DNA from: Actinoplanes ianthinogenes
GTDB taxonomy: Bacteria; Actinomycetota; Actinomycetes; Mycobacteriales; Micromonosporaceae
Reading direction: 5' to 3'
NCBI RefSeq assembly: GCF_018324205.1
Contig: NZ_AP023356.1
Coordinates: 2,187,501 to 2,251,500, forward strand
Length of the DNA: 64,000 nucleotides
The notes under the pieces are model-generated. The model was given only the letters and a program-made list of their open reading frames with translations. It did no database searches and was not told the DNA's origin. Every line of letters begins with the position of its first letter. Positions within the stretch are counted from its first letter, which is position 1. This document shows positions 16,436 through 24,923 of the stretch, piece by piece. The translations under genes were made by a program, and so were the position numbers.

Positions 16436-16954
16436 CGCGTCCTCCAGCAGCTCGTTCGCGGCGGCCCGGTCGACGTCCGGGTCGCCGAGCACCACCGGCA
16501 GGGCCAGCCCGTCGATCAGGGCGAGCACCTGGCGGGCCACCCGCATCGGGTCGTCCGCCTCGATGTTGGCCGCGATCAGCTCCCGCCAGCGGGTGTAGTC
16601 GGCGAGCACGTCGGCCCGCACCTCGGCGTCGCGGGACGCCCAGCGCCAGCTCTCCACCCAGAGCCGCCAGGAGAGGTCGCTGCCCAGGTGCCGGGCGATC
16701 GCCAGCAGCCGCTCCCACGGGTCGGTGAGGCCGGCCAGGCTCTCGCCGACCAGCTCGAACTCGCGCTCGGCGGCGTGCCGGAAGACCGCGATGAGCATGT
16801 CCTCGCGGGTGCCGAAGTAGTACTGGAGTGTGGAGACGCCGACGCCGGTCGCGGCGGTCACGTCGCTGAACCGGGTGGCGTCCGCACCGCGCGCGGCGAC
16901 CACCTCACCGGCCGCCGCCAGGACCTCAACGCGCTTAGCCGCGGACCGCCTCAC
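16400..16954 (-). CDS. TetR-family transcriptional regulator
   Basis: A 184-residue TetR regulator: N-terminal HTH with DVTAATGVGVSTLQYYF (about 30-46) and an all-alpha ligand domain. It overlaps the 3' end of the agmatinase gene by 36 bases in convergent orientation. Because of this closeness, and the TACAGT dyad before that gene, it is a likely regulator of it; ligand unknown. Confidence 0.88.
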   Translation of the reverse strand: MRRSAAKRVEVLAAAGEVVAARGADATRFSDVTAATGVGVSTLQYYFGTREDMLIAVFRHAAEREFELVGESLAGLTDPWERLLAIARHLGSDLSWRLWVESWRWASRDAEVRADVLADYTRWRELIAANIEADDPMRVARQVLALIDGLALPVVLGDPDVDRAAANELLEDALARLLGRSPAL

Positions 16955-16966
16955 CGGGCATGTCTA

Positions 16967-17749
16967 TCACCCGACGAAGTCCTGGACCATCCAGGTGATG
17001 CCCTTGCCGTCCCGCACCACGCTCAGCCCGATCTTGGTGAAGCTCTTGCTGAGCAGGTTCTTGCGGTGACCGTCGTTCGGCGCGACCTCGGCGAGCATCG
17101 AGTCGGTCAGGCCGTTGGCCGCCTTGACCTTGTCGGCGGCGCTGCTGCCGCTGGAGCCGTAACCGATGTTCTCGCCGGCGCTGCTCCAGGAGACGCCCTG
17201 GGCGCTGAACCGGGTGCCGATGCCGCCCTCGCCGGGGCACTGGTGCGAGAGGCCGCAGCCGTCGATCATCAGCTGGTTGTGGATGGCGGACGCCTTGGAG
17301 AGCTTGGTGTCCAGGGTGAGCGCGGCCAGCCCCTCGTCGGCGCGGGCCTGGTTGATGTGAGCCAGCACCAGGTCGAGGATGGTGTCCGCGGTGGCCGGGA
17401 CGGTGGAGTCGGGGACCGCCTCGGTGGTCTTCTTCGCCTTCGTGGTGCTCCGCGTGGTCGCCGGGGTGGTGGCGGCCTTCTTGCTGACGGTGGCCCGCGG
17501 GGTGGGTGAGGTCGTCCGGCTGCTCGCGGGCGACGGGGTGGACGACGGCAGCGGGTCGCCGGCCGCCGGCAGCCCGGCGTCACCGCTGGGGGCGGCAGCG
17601 GCGGCGAGCGGGACGTCCGCGGACTGCGGGACCGGGTCGGCCGAGGGGCGCTGCAAGATGCCGGCGGAGATGAAGCCGGCGCCGATGACCACGGCTGTCG
17701 AGCCCGCCACCAGGGTGTATCTGAGACGGGCGGCAGCGGAGAGCGACAC
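16967..17749 (-). CDS. Secreted CAP/SCP domain protein
   Basis: 260 residues: a signal anchor or signal peptide (about 12-32), a Pro/Ser/Thr/Lys-rich linker to about 115, and a CAP (SCP/PR-1) domain to the end. The domain carries HINQARADEGL, AIHNQLM, SAGENIGYG and a pair of cysteines in CGLSHQCPGEGG. Such bacterial proteins are exported to the cell surface; their function is mostly unknown. It lies 12 bases upstream of tetR on the same strand, so the two could share a transcript. Confidence 0.88.
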   Translation of the reverse strand: MSLSAAARLRYTLVAGSTAVVIGAGFISAGILQRPSADPVPQSADVPLAAAAAPSGDAGLPAAGDPLPSSTPSPASSRTTSPTPRATVSKKAATTPATTRSTTKAKKTTEAVPDSTVPATADTILDLVLAHINQARADEGLAALTLDTKLSKASAIHNQLMIDGCGLSHQCPGEGGIGTRFSAQGVSWSSAGENIGYGSSGSSAADKVKAANGLTDSMLAEVAPNDGHRKNLLSKSFTKIGLSVVRDGKGITWMVQDFVG

Positions 17750-17866
17750 GGATATTCACCTCGGTGAGTCGGGCAGGGGACGACGCCCCACGACTATGCG
17801 CGACCGGCCGGGTGAGATCGGCGGAGAAAAGGATTCCTTAAGGTACGGCTCACAGACTCATAAAGT

Positions 17867-18079
17867 TCAGTCGACTTCAAGATCGAATTCGCCGGCCCGC
17901 ACTCCGGCGAGGAACGCGTCCCACTCCGCACGGGTGAAGACCAGGGTGGCGCCGGCCGGGTCCTTGGTGTCCCGCAGCGCCACGATGCCCGGAAGGTTGG
18001 TGGCCACCTCGACGCAGTCGCCCCCGTTGCCACCGCTCCAGGTGCTCTTGTGCCAGACGGCACCGGTCAGGTCAGCCAT
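17867..18079 (-). CDS. DUF397 domain protein
   Basis: A 70-residue protein with the DUF397 pattern: WHKSTWSGGNGGDCVEVA near the start, IVALRDTKDP in the middle and FTRAEWDAFLAGVRAGEFD at the end. DUF397 proteins are paired with XRE/DUF5753 regulators across actinomycetes, where some pairs behave like toxin-antitoxin or regulatory modules. It overlaps the XRE gene by 8 bases. The ATG at 18079 fits family length; the frame stays open to 18112. Confidence 0.9.
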   Translation of the reverse strand: MADLTGAVWHKSTWSGGNGGDCVEVATNLPGIVALRDTKDPAGATLVFTRAEWDAFLAGVRAGEFDLEVD

Positions 18080-18947
18080 CGCTCTCCTTGATGATCTTGC
18101 CGATGAGGTCATCGGAATCGGACTGACTCAGCGCGACCGCCTCCAAAGCGGCCCAGATCGTCTCGTACGTCTCGACTTCGGCGATTTTATCGAGGTAGAG
18201 CGCCCCGGTGAGGTTCTCGCAATAGATGGTGGTGGGCTCCGGCGACGCCGTCCCGACGGCCGGGAACTCCAGGATGGTGAACTGTCCGGAACTGGCCGCC
18301 TGGTGCGGACCGGCACCGAACGGGATCACCCGGACGCCGATGTCCGGCCGGGTGGAGACGTTCACCAGGTGGGCCAGTTGCTTCTGCATGCCCAGGGTGT
18401 CGCTGATGGTCCGGCGCAGCACGCCCTCGTCGATGATCACTTCCAGCCGCGGCGGCTTCGGGCGGGCACGGCGCAGCAGGGACTGCCGCTCCAGCCGCAC
18501 GGCCACCGCGTTCTCCACCGCTGCCGGGTCCTCGCCGTGCCACCGGCCGAAGACGAACTCCGCGTACTCCCGGGTCTGCAACAGGCCGGGGATCACGCTC
18601 GGGGCGAACTGGCGCAGCCGGGACGCGGCCTGCTCCATCCCGACGTAGAGCTCGAACCAGGCGGGGACGACGTCGCCGTACGCGTGCCACCAGCCCTTGG
18701 CCTTGGACTCCTGCGCGAGGCCGATCAGCACCTCGGTCATGTGGCCGGGCGCGCCGTACACCCCGCACATGGCGATCACGTCGTGCTTGCGGACCGGCAC
18801 CTCACCGTTCTCGATCCGGTACATCCGGGCGCGGGAGAACTCCAGCTCCTGGGCCGCCGCCATCAGCGAGATGCCGGCCTGCTCACGCAACTGTCGCAGC
18901 AGCCGCCCGACCTGCCGTCTCGGAACCGTCGACCCCGTCTCGGACAT
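18072..18947 (-). CDS. XRE-family regulator with DUF5753 domain
   Basis: 291 residues from the ATG at 18947, which has GGGAGGGG upstream. The helix-turn-helix (about 10-65) contains GISLMAAAQELEFSRARMYR and ENGEV. The C-terminal two thirds match the DUF5753 pattern (WFELYVGMEQAA, PGLLQTREYA, IIDEGVLRR, GQFTILEFP, VYLDK-like ALYLDK). It is translationally coupled to the DUF397 gene. These regulators are numerous in Streptomyces and Micromonosporaceae; BldB/WhiJ-type systems are the studied relatives. Confidence 0.9.
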   Translation of the reverse strand: MSETGSTVPRRQVGRLLRQLREQAGISLMAAAQELEFSRARMYRIENGEVPVRKHDVIAMCGVYGAPGHMTEVLIGLAQESKAKGWWHAYGDVVPAWFELYVGMEQAASRLRQFAPSVIPGLLQTREYAEFVFGRWHGEDPAAVENAVAVRLERQSLLRRARPKPPRLEVIIDEGVLRRTISDTLGMQKQLAHLVNVSTRPDIGVRVIPFGAGPHQAASSGQFTILEFPAVGTASPEPTTIYCENLTGALYLDKIAEVETYETIWAALEAVALSQSDSDDLIGKIIKESDG

Positions 18948-19019
18948 GCCGGCCCAACCCCTCCCGCTGCACGCCGCCCCGCCTGGCGACGTGTCGATCA
19001 CCCGCCACGCCGTCCGGAT

Positions 19020-19033
19020 GTCTCGAACGAGAC
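19020..19033. promoter_or_regulatory. GTCTCG/CGAGAC palindrome in the XRE promoter gap
   Basis: GTCTCGAACGAGAC is a 6-2-6 inverted repeat between the divergent XRE gene and the 83-aa gene. A further CGAGAC is at 19051-19056, and GAGAATC...GATTCTC forms a second dyad at 19060-19082. They are candidate operators of the XRE regulator. Confidence 0.45.
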
Positions 19034-19161
19034 GATCCGAACGCCTGCATCGAGACGGCGAGAATCCATTTCTGAGATTCTCGCGAGCGTGGCTTGAGTC
19101 CGAGCCTAAGGCACGCGAGGCTCCATTGTGTAGCTGCCGGATAGCGGAAGGTAAGGATCAC

Positions 19162-19413
19162 ATGCTCGTGCCGCGGACCGAACACGTCGGTGAGCGCCCC
19201 ACGTGGGACTGCCGGGTCTGCGGCCAGCCGTGGCCGTGCGCCACCGCCAAGGTCGAGCTCGGCGAGCAGTACCAGAAGTTCCCGCACGGCCTCGCGGTCT
19301 ACCTCGGCTCCTGCATGATCGAGGCGATCGACGACTGGGCCGCAGGCAGCGGCGGCCCACCCGCCGACCTCTACGACCGCTTCTTGGGCTGGGCCGACCC
19401 GGCGGCGCCCTGA
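19162..19413 (+). CDS. Small conserved actinomycete protein of unknown function
   Basis: 83 residues from the ATG at 19162, with AAGGAT 5 bases upstream. A CxxC-xxxx-C cluster (WDCRVCGQPWPCA) near the start is the main mark and could bind metal. Similar small proteins often sit next to XRE/DUF397 modules; I recognise the neighbourhood rather than a function. The 3' end overlaps the convergent anchored-protein gene by 43 bases. Confidence 0.7.
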   Translation: MLVPRTEHVGERPTWDCRVCGQPWPCATAKVELGEQYQKFPHGLAVYLGSCMIEAIDDWAAGSGGPPADLYDRFLGWADPAAP

Positions 19414-20636
19414 ACCACCCGCGGCCGCAGCACGCGGTACAGCTGGTCGTCCCCGATCGTGGTGTAAAGGGTGGCGTCGGCGCCCGTCATCACCACCCAG
19501 GGGCAGGCCTTCTCGGCGCCCTCCAGCGCGACCTCGGCGATCTTGCGGCGGGTCGCCGCCTCGTACAGGCTCAGCCGGTATCGGCCCACCTGGAGCGGCA
19601 GCTTGGTCTTGCCGTCACCGGGGCAGTCCTTGACCTTCGCGCCGCCGCCGACCAGATCCACGCAGGCGACCAGCTCCGCCTTGGCCGCGGCCGGGGCCCA
19701 GGTGCGCTGCGCGAGCTTCGAGCCGTAGGCGTACCGGTTCAGCGTCCGGGTGGACCGCTGATCCAGGTCGAGCCGGTCCCGCACGCTGATCACGATCGGG
19801 TGCGGGCCCTTGCCGCGGAACTTCGGCGCCGCCGGGAAGTAGGTGTTCCCGCAGACCTGGTCGAGGTCCGCGGCGGTGCGGGCCGGGCGGGTCGCGGCCT
19901 GCGGGGCGACGCTACCCGTCGGCGAGGCGGAGGTGGGCGGGACGAGCGGGGCGACCACGGCCTCGGTCGTGGCGCCGGGGAGGGGGTCGACGCCGCCGCT
20001 CCCGCTCACGGCCCAGACGCCCAGGAGCAGCACGACGGCCGCGATGCCGCCGCCGGTCACCCAGGTCCGGCGCGACCAGGATGCCCACATTCTTTCGGTA
20101 CGCCCGGAGCGCGGCCCGCCGTCGGCCTGCGCCCCATCGGCGGTCCCGCCGGAACGAACGGCCACCGGCGGAGCCGACTTCGCGGGCCCGGCGGGCGCGG
20201 TGGGCTTCACCGCGGCCGGAGCCGGTTTGGCAAGGCCGCCGGGCGCCGCGGGCTTCACCGCGGGCGCGGCCGCGACGGGGTTCGCGCCGGTGGGCGCCTC
20301 CTCCGCCGGTCCGGTCTCGGCCGCTTCTCGCCCGACGTCCTTCGGACCGGATTCCGGCTTCTTCTCCGCCGGGCTCGGGCCGGCCGATTCCGGCTCGGCT
20401 CCCCGCGCGCCGGATTCCGGCTTCGCGGCCTTGCTCGTCACCGTAGGAAGAACCCGGGTCACGGAGTTGTCGGCGGACGGCTCCGGGCGATCCCGTTTCG
20501 CGGTGGCGGCCCGGAGCAGCTCGATCACCTCCGGACTGATCTCCCCCGCCGCCGCCGGAGCCGGCTCCGCGGCCGTCTCCGATGTGGTCGCGGCGGCTTC
20601 CTCCTCGTTGCCCCGCGGCTCCCCTGCCTGCGCCAT
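19371..20636 (-). CDS. Membrane-anchored protein with disordered cytoplasmic region
   Basis: 421 residues from the ATG at 20636. Residues 1-185 are Ala/Pro/Glu/Lys-rich and probably disordered. One transmembrane helix (VTGGGIAAVVLLLGVWAV) follows near 195. The extracellular part has four cysteines in CGNTYFP, ACVDLVG, DCPGDG and ACPWVV, and a repeated beta pattern. No catalytic family is recognised. It overlaps the end of the 83-aa gene. Function unknown. Confidence 0.8.
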   Translation of the reverse strand: MAQAGEPRGNEEEAAATTSETAAEPAPAAAGEISPEVIELLRAATAKRDRPEPSADNSVTRVLPTVTSKAAKPESGARGAEPESAGPSPAEKKPESGPKDVGREAAETGPAEEAPTGANPVAAAPAVKPAAPGGLAKPAPAAVKPTAPAGPAKSAPPVAVRSGGTADGAQADGGPRSGRTERMWASWSRRTWVTGGGIAAVVLLLGVWAVSGSGGVDPLPGATTEAVVAPLVPPTSASPTGSVAPQAATRPARTAADLDQVCGNTYFPAAPKFRGKGPHPIVISVRDRLDLDQRSTRTLNRYAYGSKLAQRTWAPAAAKAELVACVDLVGGGAKVKDCPGDGKTKLPLQVGRYRLSLYEAATRRKIAEVALEGAEKACPWVVMTGADATLYTTIGDDQLYRVLRPRVVQGAAGSAQPKKRS

Positions 20637-20689
20637 CAGTTCGCTCCCCATCCCCAAGGCGGCGAACTATACCGACCGGTAACACGTAC

Positions 20690-20715
20690 GTCACCGGGAG
20701 CGCGCTCCCGGTGAC
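20690..20715. terminator. Perfect 26-base palindrome downstream of doxX-like gene
   Basis: GTCACCGGGAGCG and its exact complement CGCTCCCGGTGAC meet without a loop. It lies 19 bases after the stop of the DoxX gene, in the gap upstream of the anchored-protein gene. A terminator is the simplest reading, although no T-run follows; a protein-binding site is possible. Confidence 0.55.
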
Positions 20716-20733
20716 GAAGCGGTCCGGTAACGA

Positions 20734-21108
20734 TCAGAAGGACCAGGGACCGAAGCGGCCCCAGGCCACCACCGCGGCCAGCACCAGCAGGACCGCACTG
20801 GGCAGCAGCGCCTGGGTCTCCTTGCGGCGGGCGTGCACCACGATCGCGCCGATCATGATGATCACCAGGCCGAGCGCGGCCAGCGGGACCAGCACCGGGG
20901 CGATGTCCAGCGCCGCCGGGAGGATCAGGCCGATCGCGCCGAGGATCTCCAGCACGCCGATCAGCTTGACCTGGCCGTCGCCGAAGTCGGCGGCCCAGCC
21001 CATCCCGGACGCGATCAGCTTCTCCCGGGGCTGGAGCACCTTCATCGCACCGGCGGCCAGGAAAGCGGCGGCGAGCAGGCCCGCGATGATCCACAGAACG
21101 ACGTTCAT
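20734..21108 (-). CDS. DoxX family membrane protein
   Basis: A 124-residue protein with four transmembrane segments. The DoxX-like marks are FLAAGAMKVLQPREKL after the first helix and GVLEILGAIGLILP in the second. DoxX-type proteins include small quinone-associated or redox-stress membrane proteins, but most are uncharacterised. It is divergent from a MarR regulator, the common arrangement for a regulator and its target. The ATG at 21108 is preferred to an upstream GTG. Confidence 0.85.
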   Translation of the reverse strand: MNVVLWIIAGLLAAAFLAAGAMKVLQPREKLIASGMGWAADFGDGQVKLIGVLEILGAIGLILPAALDIAPVLVPLAALGLVIIMIGAIVVHARRKETQALLPSAVLLVLAAVVAWGRFGPWSF

Positions 21109-21124
21109 GATCCCTCGTTTCACT

Positions 21125-21199
21125 TCAACAGTTGAGCGAAAGCTAGACCCAATGACTTAAACATGCAAGCAATTGAGGGTTAAACGATTGAGCTATGCT
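21125..21199. promoter_or_regulatory. doxX/marR divergent control region
   Basis: TCAACAGTTGA (21125-21135) is a 5-1-5 palindrome, and ATTGAG occurs twice (21172-21177 and 21187-21192), 15 bases apart. TATGCT (21194-21199) is a good -10 whose start point would fall at the marR ATG (21206), implying a leaderless mRNA. These are likely MarR operator elements. Confidence 0.5.
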
Positions 21200-21205
21200 C
21201 GGGGC

Positions 21206-21712
21206 ATGGAGACCTCCGAGCCGCAGTGGCTGAGCAGCGAGGAACGCGAAGCCTGGCTGGCCCTGATGAGCCTCTTCATGCGGCTCCCGTCCGCGCTCGA
21301 CGCCCAGTTGCAGCGCGACGCCGGCCTCAGCCATTTTGAATATGGGATTCTCGCCGGACTCTCCGAGGCACCCGATCGGACGCTGCGGATGAGCACTCTC
21401 GCGGTGCTCGCCGAGGGCTCCCTCGCCCGGCTGTCCCAGGCGGTCGGCCGCCTGGAGAAAAAGGGGTGGGTCCGCCGCACACCGGATCCTGCCGACGGGC
21501 GCTACACGCTGGCCCTGCTCACCGACGAGGGCTGGGACAAGGTGGTGGCGACCGCGCCGGGGCACGTCGCGGAGGTTCGCGGCCTGGTCTTCGACCAGCT
21601 GACCAAGGCGCAGACCCGGCAGTTGCGAGACATCGGGCGGCGGATCATGCGGGCGGTCGACCCCGACGACCCGTGCGGCGCCACCCGATCGAGCCCGGCC
21701 GCAGCCGACTGA
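21206..21712 (+). CDS. MarR-family transcriptional regulator
   Basis: 168 residues with the MarR winged-helix layout: FEYGILAGLSEAP, MSTLAVLAEGSLARLSQAVGR (recognition region) and the wing VRRTPDPADGRYTLALLT with the conserved DxRxxxxxLT pattern. It likely represses the divergent doxX-like gene and itself, possibly sensing phenolic or oxidising compounds as family members do. No ribosome-binding site precedes the ATG at 21206. Confidence 0.9.
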   Translation: METSEPQWLSSEEREAWLALMSLFMRLPSALDAQLQRDAGLSHFEYGILAGLSEAPDRTLRMSTLAVLAEGSLARLSQAVGRLEKKGWVRRTPDPADGRYTLALLTDEGWDKVVATAPGHVAEVRGLVFDQLTKAQTRQLRDIGRRIMRAVDPDDPCGATRSSPAAAD

Positions 21713-21753
21713 TCAACCGGCACGCGCGCCGGTGCCGGCCGGCTGGGCGGGAC

Positions 21754-21873
21754 GATGCTGGGCAGGCGGGTGTCGGGCGGGCGGGTGCTGGGCGGGCGGA
21801 TGCTGGGCAGGCGGATGCTGGGCGGGCCGGTGTCGGGCGGGCGGGTGCTGGGCGGGCGGGTGTCGGGCGGGCT
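21754..21873. repeat. G-rich 15-bp tandem repeat, eight units
   Basis: Eight units of a 15-bp sequence (consensus GGTGCTGGGCGGGCG, variants GATGCTGGGCAGGCG and GGTGTCGGGCGGGCG) fill 120 bases between marR and the glycosylase gene. The plus strand has many GGG runs and could form G-quadruplexes. Open frames through it read only 5-residue repeats. Confidence 0.85.
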
Positions 21874-21960
21874 CGCTCGGGCGCGGTTCTCTGGGCGTAC
21901 CGAAAATGGGGTGGCTTTGTCGGTTTTTGATCGACGTAAGGGCTGTGGTTGGGTGGGTAC

Positions 21961-22572
21961 GTGACGTTCGGGTGGATGGAGCTGCCGGCCGAGGCGGTGG
22001 ACGTGGCGGCGCGGGAGCTGCTCGGGTGGCGGCTCACGGCGAACGGGGTGACCGTGCGGCTCACCGAGGTCGAGGCCTACAGCGGGCTCGGCGAGGATCC
22101 GGCCAGCCACGCCCATCGCGGGGTGACACACCGCAACGCGGTGATGTTCGGACCGGCCGGGCGGCTGTACGTCTATCAGATCTACGGGATGCACTTCTGC
22201 GCCAACATCGTCTGCGGCGAACAGGGGCGCGCGGCGGCGGTCCTGCTGCGGGCCGGGGAGGTCGTGGACGGGCTGGAGATCGCCCGGTCCCGCCGCCCCG
22301 CGGCCCGCGAGGACGTCGGCCTGGCGGCCGGCCCGGCCAAGTTGATGCAGGTCCTGGACCTAAACCGGAGCGCCAACGACACGTCGGTGGTGGACGGGAC
22401 CGGGCCGGCGACGCTGACCCCGCCGGAGAGCACCGTGGGGATGATCGAGGCGGGGCCGCGGGTCGGGGTCACCGCCGCGCACGACGTGCCGTGGCGGTTC
22501 TGGCTGGCCGGCGATCCGACGGTGAGCGCCTATCGCCGGCACACGCCGAAGAAGCGTCCCGCGCCGGCCTGA
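21961..22572 (+). CDS. DNA-3-methyladenine glycosylase (AAG/MPG family)
   Basis: Base-excision repair enzyme of the Aag/Mpg fold, about 203 residues. Typical motifs are LTEVEAYSG (catalytic glutamate region), RNAVMFGPAGRLYVYQIYGMH and AVLLRAGEVVDG. It removes alkylated purines from DNA. I use the GTG at 21961; the ATG at 21976 is nearly as good, and both lack a strong ribosome-binding site. The 15-bp repeat lies just upstream. It ends 16 bases from the convergent helD gene. Confidence 0.92.
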   Translation: MTFGWMELPAEAVDVAARELLGWRLTANGVTVRLTEVEAYSGLGEDPASHAHRGVTHRNAVMFGPAGRLYVYQIYGMHFCANIVCGEQGRAAAVLLRAGEVVDGLEIARSRRPAAREDVGLAAGPAKLMQVLDLNRSANDTSVVDGTGPATLTPPESTVGMIEAGPRVGVTAAHDVPWRFWLAGDPTVSAYRRHTPKKRPAPA

Positions 22573-22588
22573 CCGGCCGGCGCAGGCG

Positions 22589-24808
22589 TCAAGGGTGGAG
22601 GCTGAAGACGCCGAGGCGCTGGGTGGGGCGGGTGAGGGCGACGTAAAGGTCGTTGGCGCCGCGCGGGGAGTCGGCCAGGATGCGGTCCGGGTCGACGACC
22701 ACGACGGTGTCGAACTCCAGGCCCTTGGCCTGGGCGACGGTCAGCAGGACGGCGGGTTCCTCCAGGTCCGGCGCCGGGCCGCTGGTCAGTTGCGGCAGGG
22801 CGGCGGCCACGGTGGGCAGGAGGTCCGCGGGCACGATCACGGCGAGGCGTCCGGTTCCGGCCGCGCCGATTTCGTACGCGACCCGCGCCACCAGGTCGGA
22901 CAGCGGACCGCTCGCCTCCCAGGGTGGCACCCCGGTGGACCGGACCGGCCGGGGCGGGACGATGGCCGGGTCGGCCGTGGCGAGCCGATCCCGGGTGTAA
23001 TCCATGATCTCGGCCGGGGTGCGGTAGCTGACCGTGAGCTCGGCCAGCCGCCACCGGTCCGCGACGTACGGCGCCAGCACGTCCGCCCAGCCGGCGGGCG
23101 CGCCCAGGCTGCCGGTCTGCGCGAGGTCACCGACCACTGTCATGGACCGGCTCGGGCAGCGGCGCATCAGCAGCCGCCACGCCATCGGCGAGAGTTCCTG
23201 CGCCTCGTCGACGATCACGTGCCCGAAAACCCAGTCCCGGTCGGCGGCGGCCCGCTCGGCGGCGGTCCGGTGCTCCCGGTCGCTCAGACGTTCGGCGAGC
23301 ATGTCCGCCTGCATGATGTCGGCGATGTTCGGGATCGCCGCCTCGTCGTCGTCCTCCAGCTCGTACGACTTGGAACCCGCCGTGATGTCCAGGACGCCCT
23401 GGGCGTAGGAGAGCCGCGTCGCCAGGTCCCGGGCGGCCGCGGCGCGGGCCGCCCGGTCGTCGTCGCCGAGAAGCTCGGCGGCCTCGTCGAGCAGCGGGAC
23501 GTCGGCGGGCGTCCAGCCGGCGCCGGGCGGCCGGTACAGCAGTGACCCCTCGTCGCTGGTCGCGTAGAAATCGGTCAGCAGCCCGGCCGGCGTGAGCACC
23601 GGCCACAGCGCGTCGATCGCGGCCCGCACCCGCGGGTTCCCGGCGAGATCGGCGCGGATGTCGGCCCGGTCGGCGTCGTCGAGCACGTTCGGCGAGGCGA
23701 GCGCGTCGTCCGCGCCGAGCGGATCGTCCCAGAACGGGTCGTCGCCGATCCGGTCGGCGACCTGGGCGGCGAGCACGTCGAGGACCCCGGTCACGAAGAT
23801 CGGGCGGGCCAGGTTGTGGCGCAGCCCGGAGGCCCGGGCGCGCTGCCGGGCCGGTTCGCAGTCGGCCGCGGTCAGGCGCAGCACGTGCCCGTCGACCTCG
23901 ATCTCCATCGGCTCGGCGGGGACCCGCTGCCGGGCCCGGACCGCCTCGGCGAGGACGCCGACCATCGCGGCGCGGCCCTTCACCTCGGCGACGGCCGGGC
24001 TCTCCGGGTGATGCGCGGTCACCCCGGGAAAGAGGTCGCCCATGGTGGCGAGCAGCACGCCGGTCTCCGCCAGCGAGGGCAGAACCTGGGAGATGTAGCG
24101 CAGGAACGTGGCGTTCGGGCCGACGATCAGGACGCCCCGGGCGGACAGCTGCTCCCGGTACGTGTAGAGCAGATAGGCGGCACGGTGCAGCGCGACCGCG
24201 GTCTTGCCGGTGCCCGGGCCACCCTGGACGACCAGGACGCCACCCGGCTCGGCGCGGATCACCCGGTCCTGCTCGGCCTGAATGGTCTCGACGATGTCGC
24301 GCATCCGCCCGGTGCGCTTCGCGTCCAGGGCGGTGATCAGGGCCGCCTCGCCGACCAGGTTGCGGTCGCCGGCCGCGTCCAGGTCGAGGATCTCGTCGTT
24401 CAGCTCGACGACCGTCCGGTCCCGGGTGCGGATGTGCCGGCGCAGGGTCACGTCGTACGGGGTGATGGCGGTGGCCACGTAGAACGGGCGGGCGGCCGGG
24501 GCACGCCAGTCCACGAGCAGCGGGTGGTCGGTGTCGTGGATGCCGATCCGGCCGATGTGCAGGCGGTCGCCGTCGCGCAGGTCCAGCCGGCCGAAGCAGA
24601 GGCCCTGTTCGACGGCTTCGTACTGGGCCAGGCGCTCGGCGTATCCGTAGGCGGCGGCGTCCCGCATGGAGAGGGACTCCTTGGTGCCGCCGCGGCTGCG
24701 CTGGGTCTCGGCGAGCCGGTCCCGGGCCTGCGCCCGCAGCTCGTCGAGGCGGCCGTAGATCACGCTCAGGTGGGATTGTTCCTCGTCGAGACTTGACAGG
24801 CTTGACAC
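22589..24808 (-). CDS. helD: HelD-family UvrD-like ATPase, RNA polymerase-associated
   Basis: 739 residues. Superfamily 1 helicase-like ATPase with Walker A GGPGTGKT (196-203), motif II VDEAQELSPMAW, VVGDLAQTGS, and C-terminal motifs TVAQAKGLEFDTVVVVDP and NDLYVALTRPTQRLG. The N-terminal 100 residues form a charged helical arm, as in HelD. HelD proteins free stalled RNA polymerase from DNA; the actinobacterial relative HelR protects against rifamycins. Start is GTG at 24808, with GGAGG 7 bases upstream. Whether it links to rifamycin tolerance here is inference. Confidence 0.9.
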   Translation of the reverse strand: MSSLSSLDEEQSHLSVIYGRLDELRAQARDRLAETQRSRGGTKESLSMRDAAAYGYAERLAQYEAVEQGLCFGRLDLRDGDRLHIGRIGIHDTDHPLLVDWRAPAARPFYVATAITPYDVTLRRHIRTRDRTVVELNDEILDLDAAGDRNLVGEAALITALDAKRTGRMRDIVETIQAEQDRVIRAEPGGVLVVQGGPGTGKTAVALHRAAYLLYTYREQLSARGVLIVGPNATFLRYISQVLPSLAETGVLLATMGDLFPGVTAHHPESPAVAEVKGRAAMVGVLAEAVRARQRVPAEPMEIEVDGHVLRLTAADCEPARQRARASGLRHNLARPIFVTGVLDVLAAQVADRIGDDPFWDDPLGADDALASPNVLDDADRADIRADLAGNPRVRAAIDALWPVLTPAGLLTDFYATSDEGSLLYRPPGAGWTPADVPLLDEAAELLGDDDRAARAAAARDLATRLSYAQGVLDITAGSKSYELEDDDEAAIPNIADIMQADMLAERLSDREHRTAAERAAADRDWVFGHVIVDEAQELSPMAWRLLMRRCPSRSMTVVGDLAQTGSLGAPAGWADVLAPYVADRWRLAELTVSYRTPAEIMDYTRDRLATADPAIVPPRPVRSTGVPPWEASGPLSDLVARVAYEIGAAGTGRLAVIVPADLLPTVAAALPQLTSGPAPDLEEPAVLLTVAQAKGLEFDTVVVVDPDRILADSPRGANDLYVALTRPTQRLGVFSLHP

Positions 24809-24850
24809 GCGATGCCTCCGGAGGTAATCTGATGGTGGCTCTTCCGGCTC

Positions 24851-24870
24851 GTCGCACGTTTAGATGCGAC
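24851..24870. promoter_or_regulatory. GTCGCA/TGCGAC dyad upstream of helD
   Basis: GTCGCA and TGCGAC are separated by 8 bases, 43 bases before the helD start. It could be an operator or a leader hairpin. It does not look like the rifamycin-associated element as I remember it. Confidence 0.4.
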
Positions 24871-24923
24871 AATCAGCCAGGCTAGCAGAGTTTCGCGTCC
24901 CCGTGCACGGGTAGTCGCGCGAG

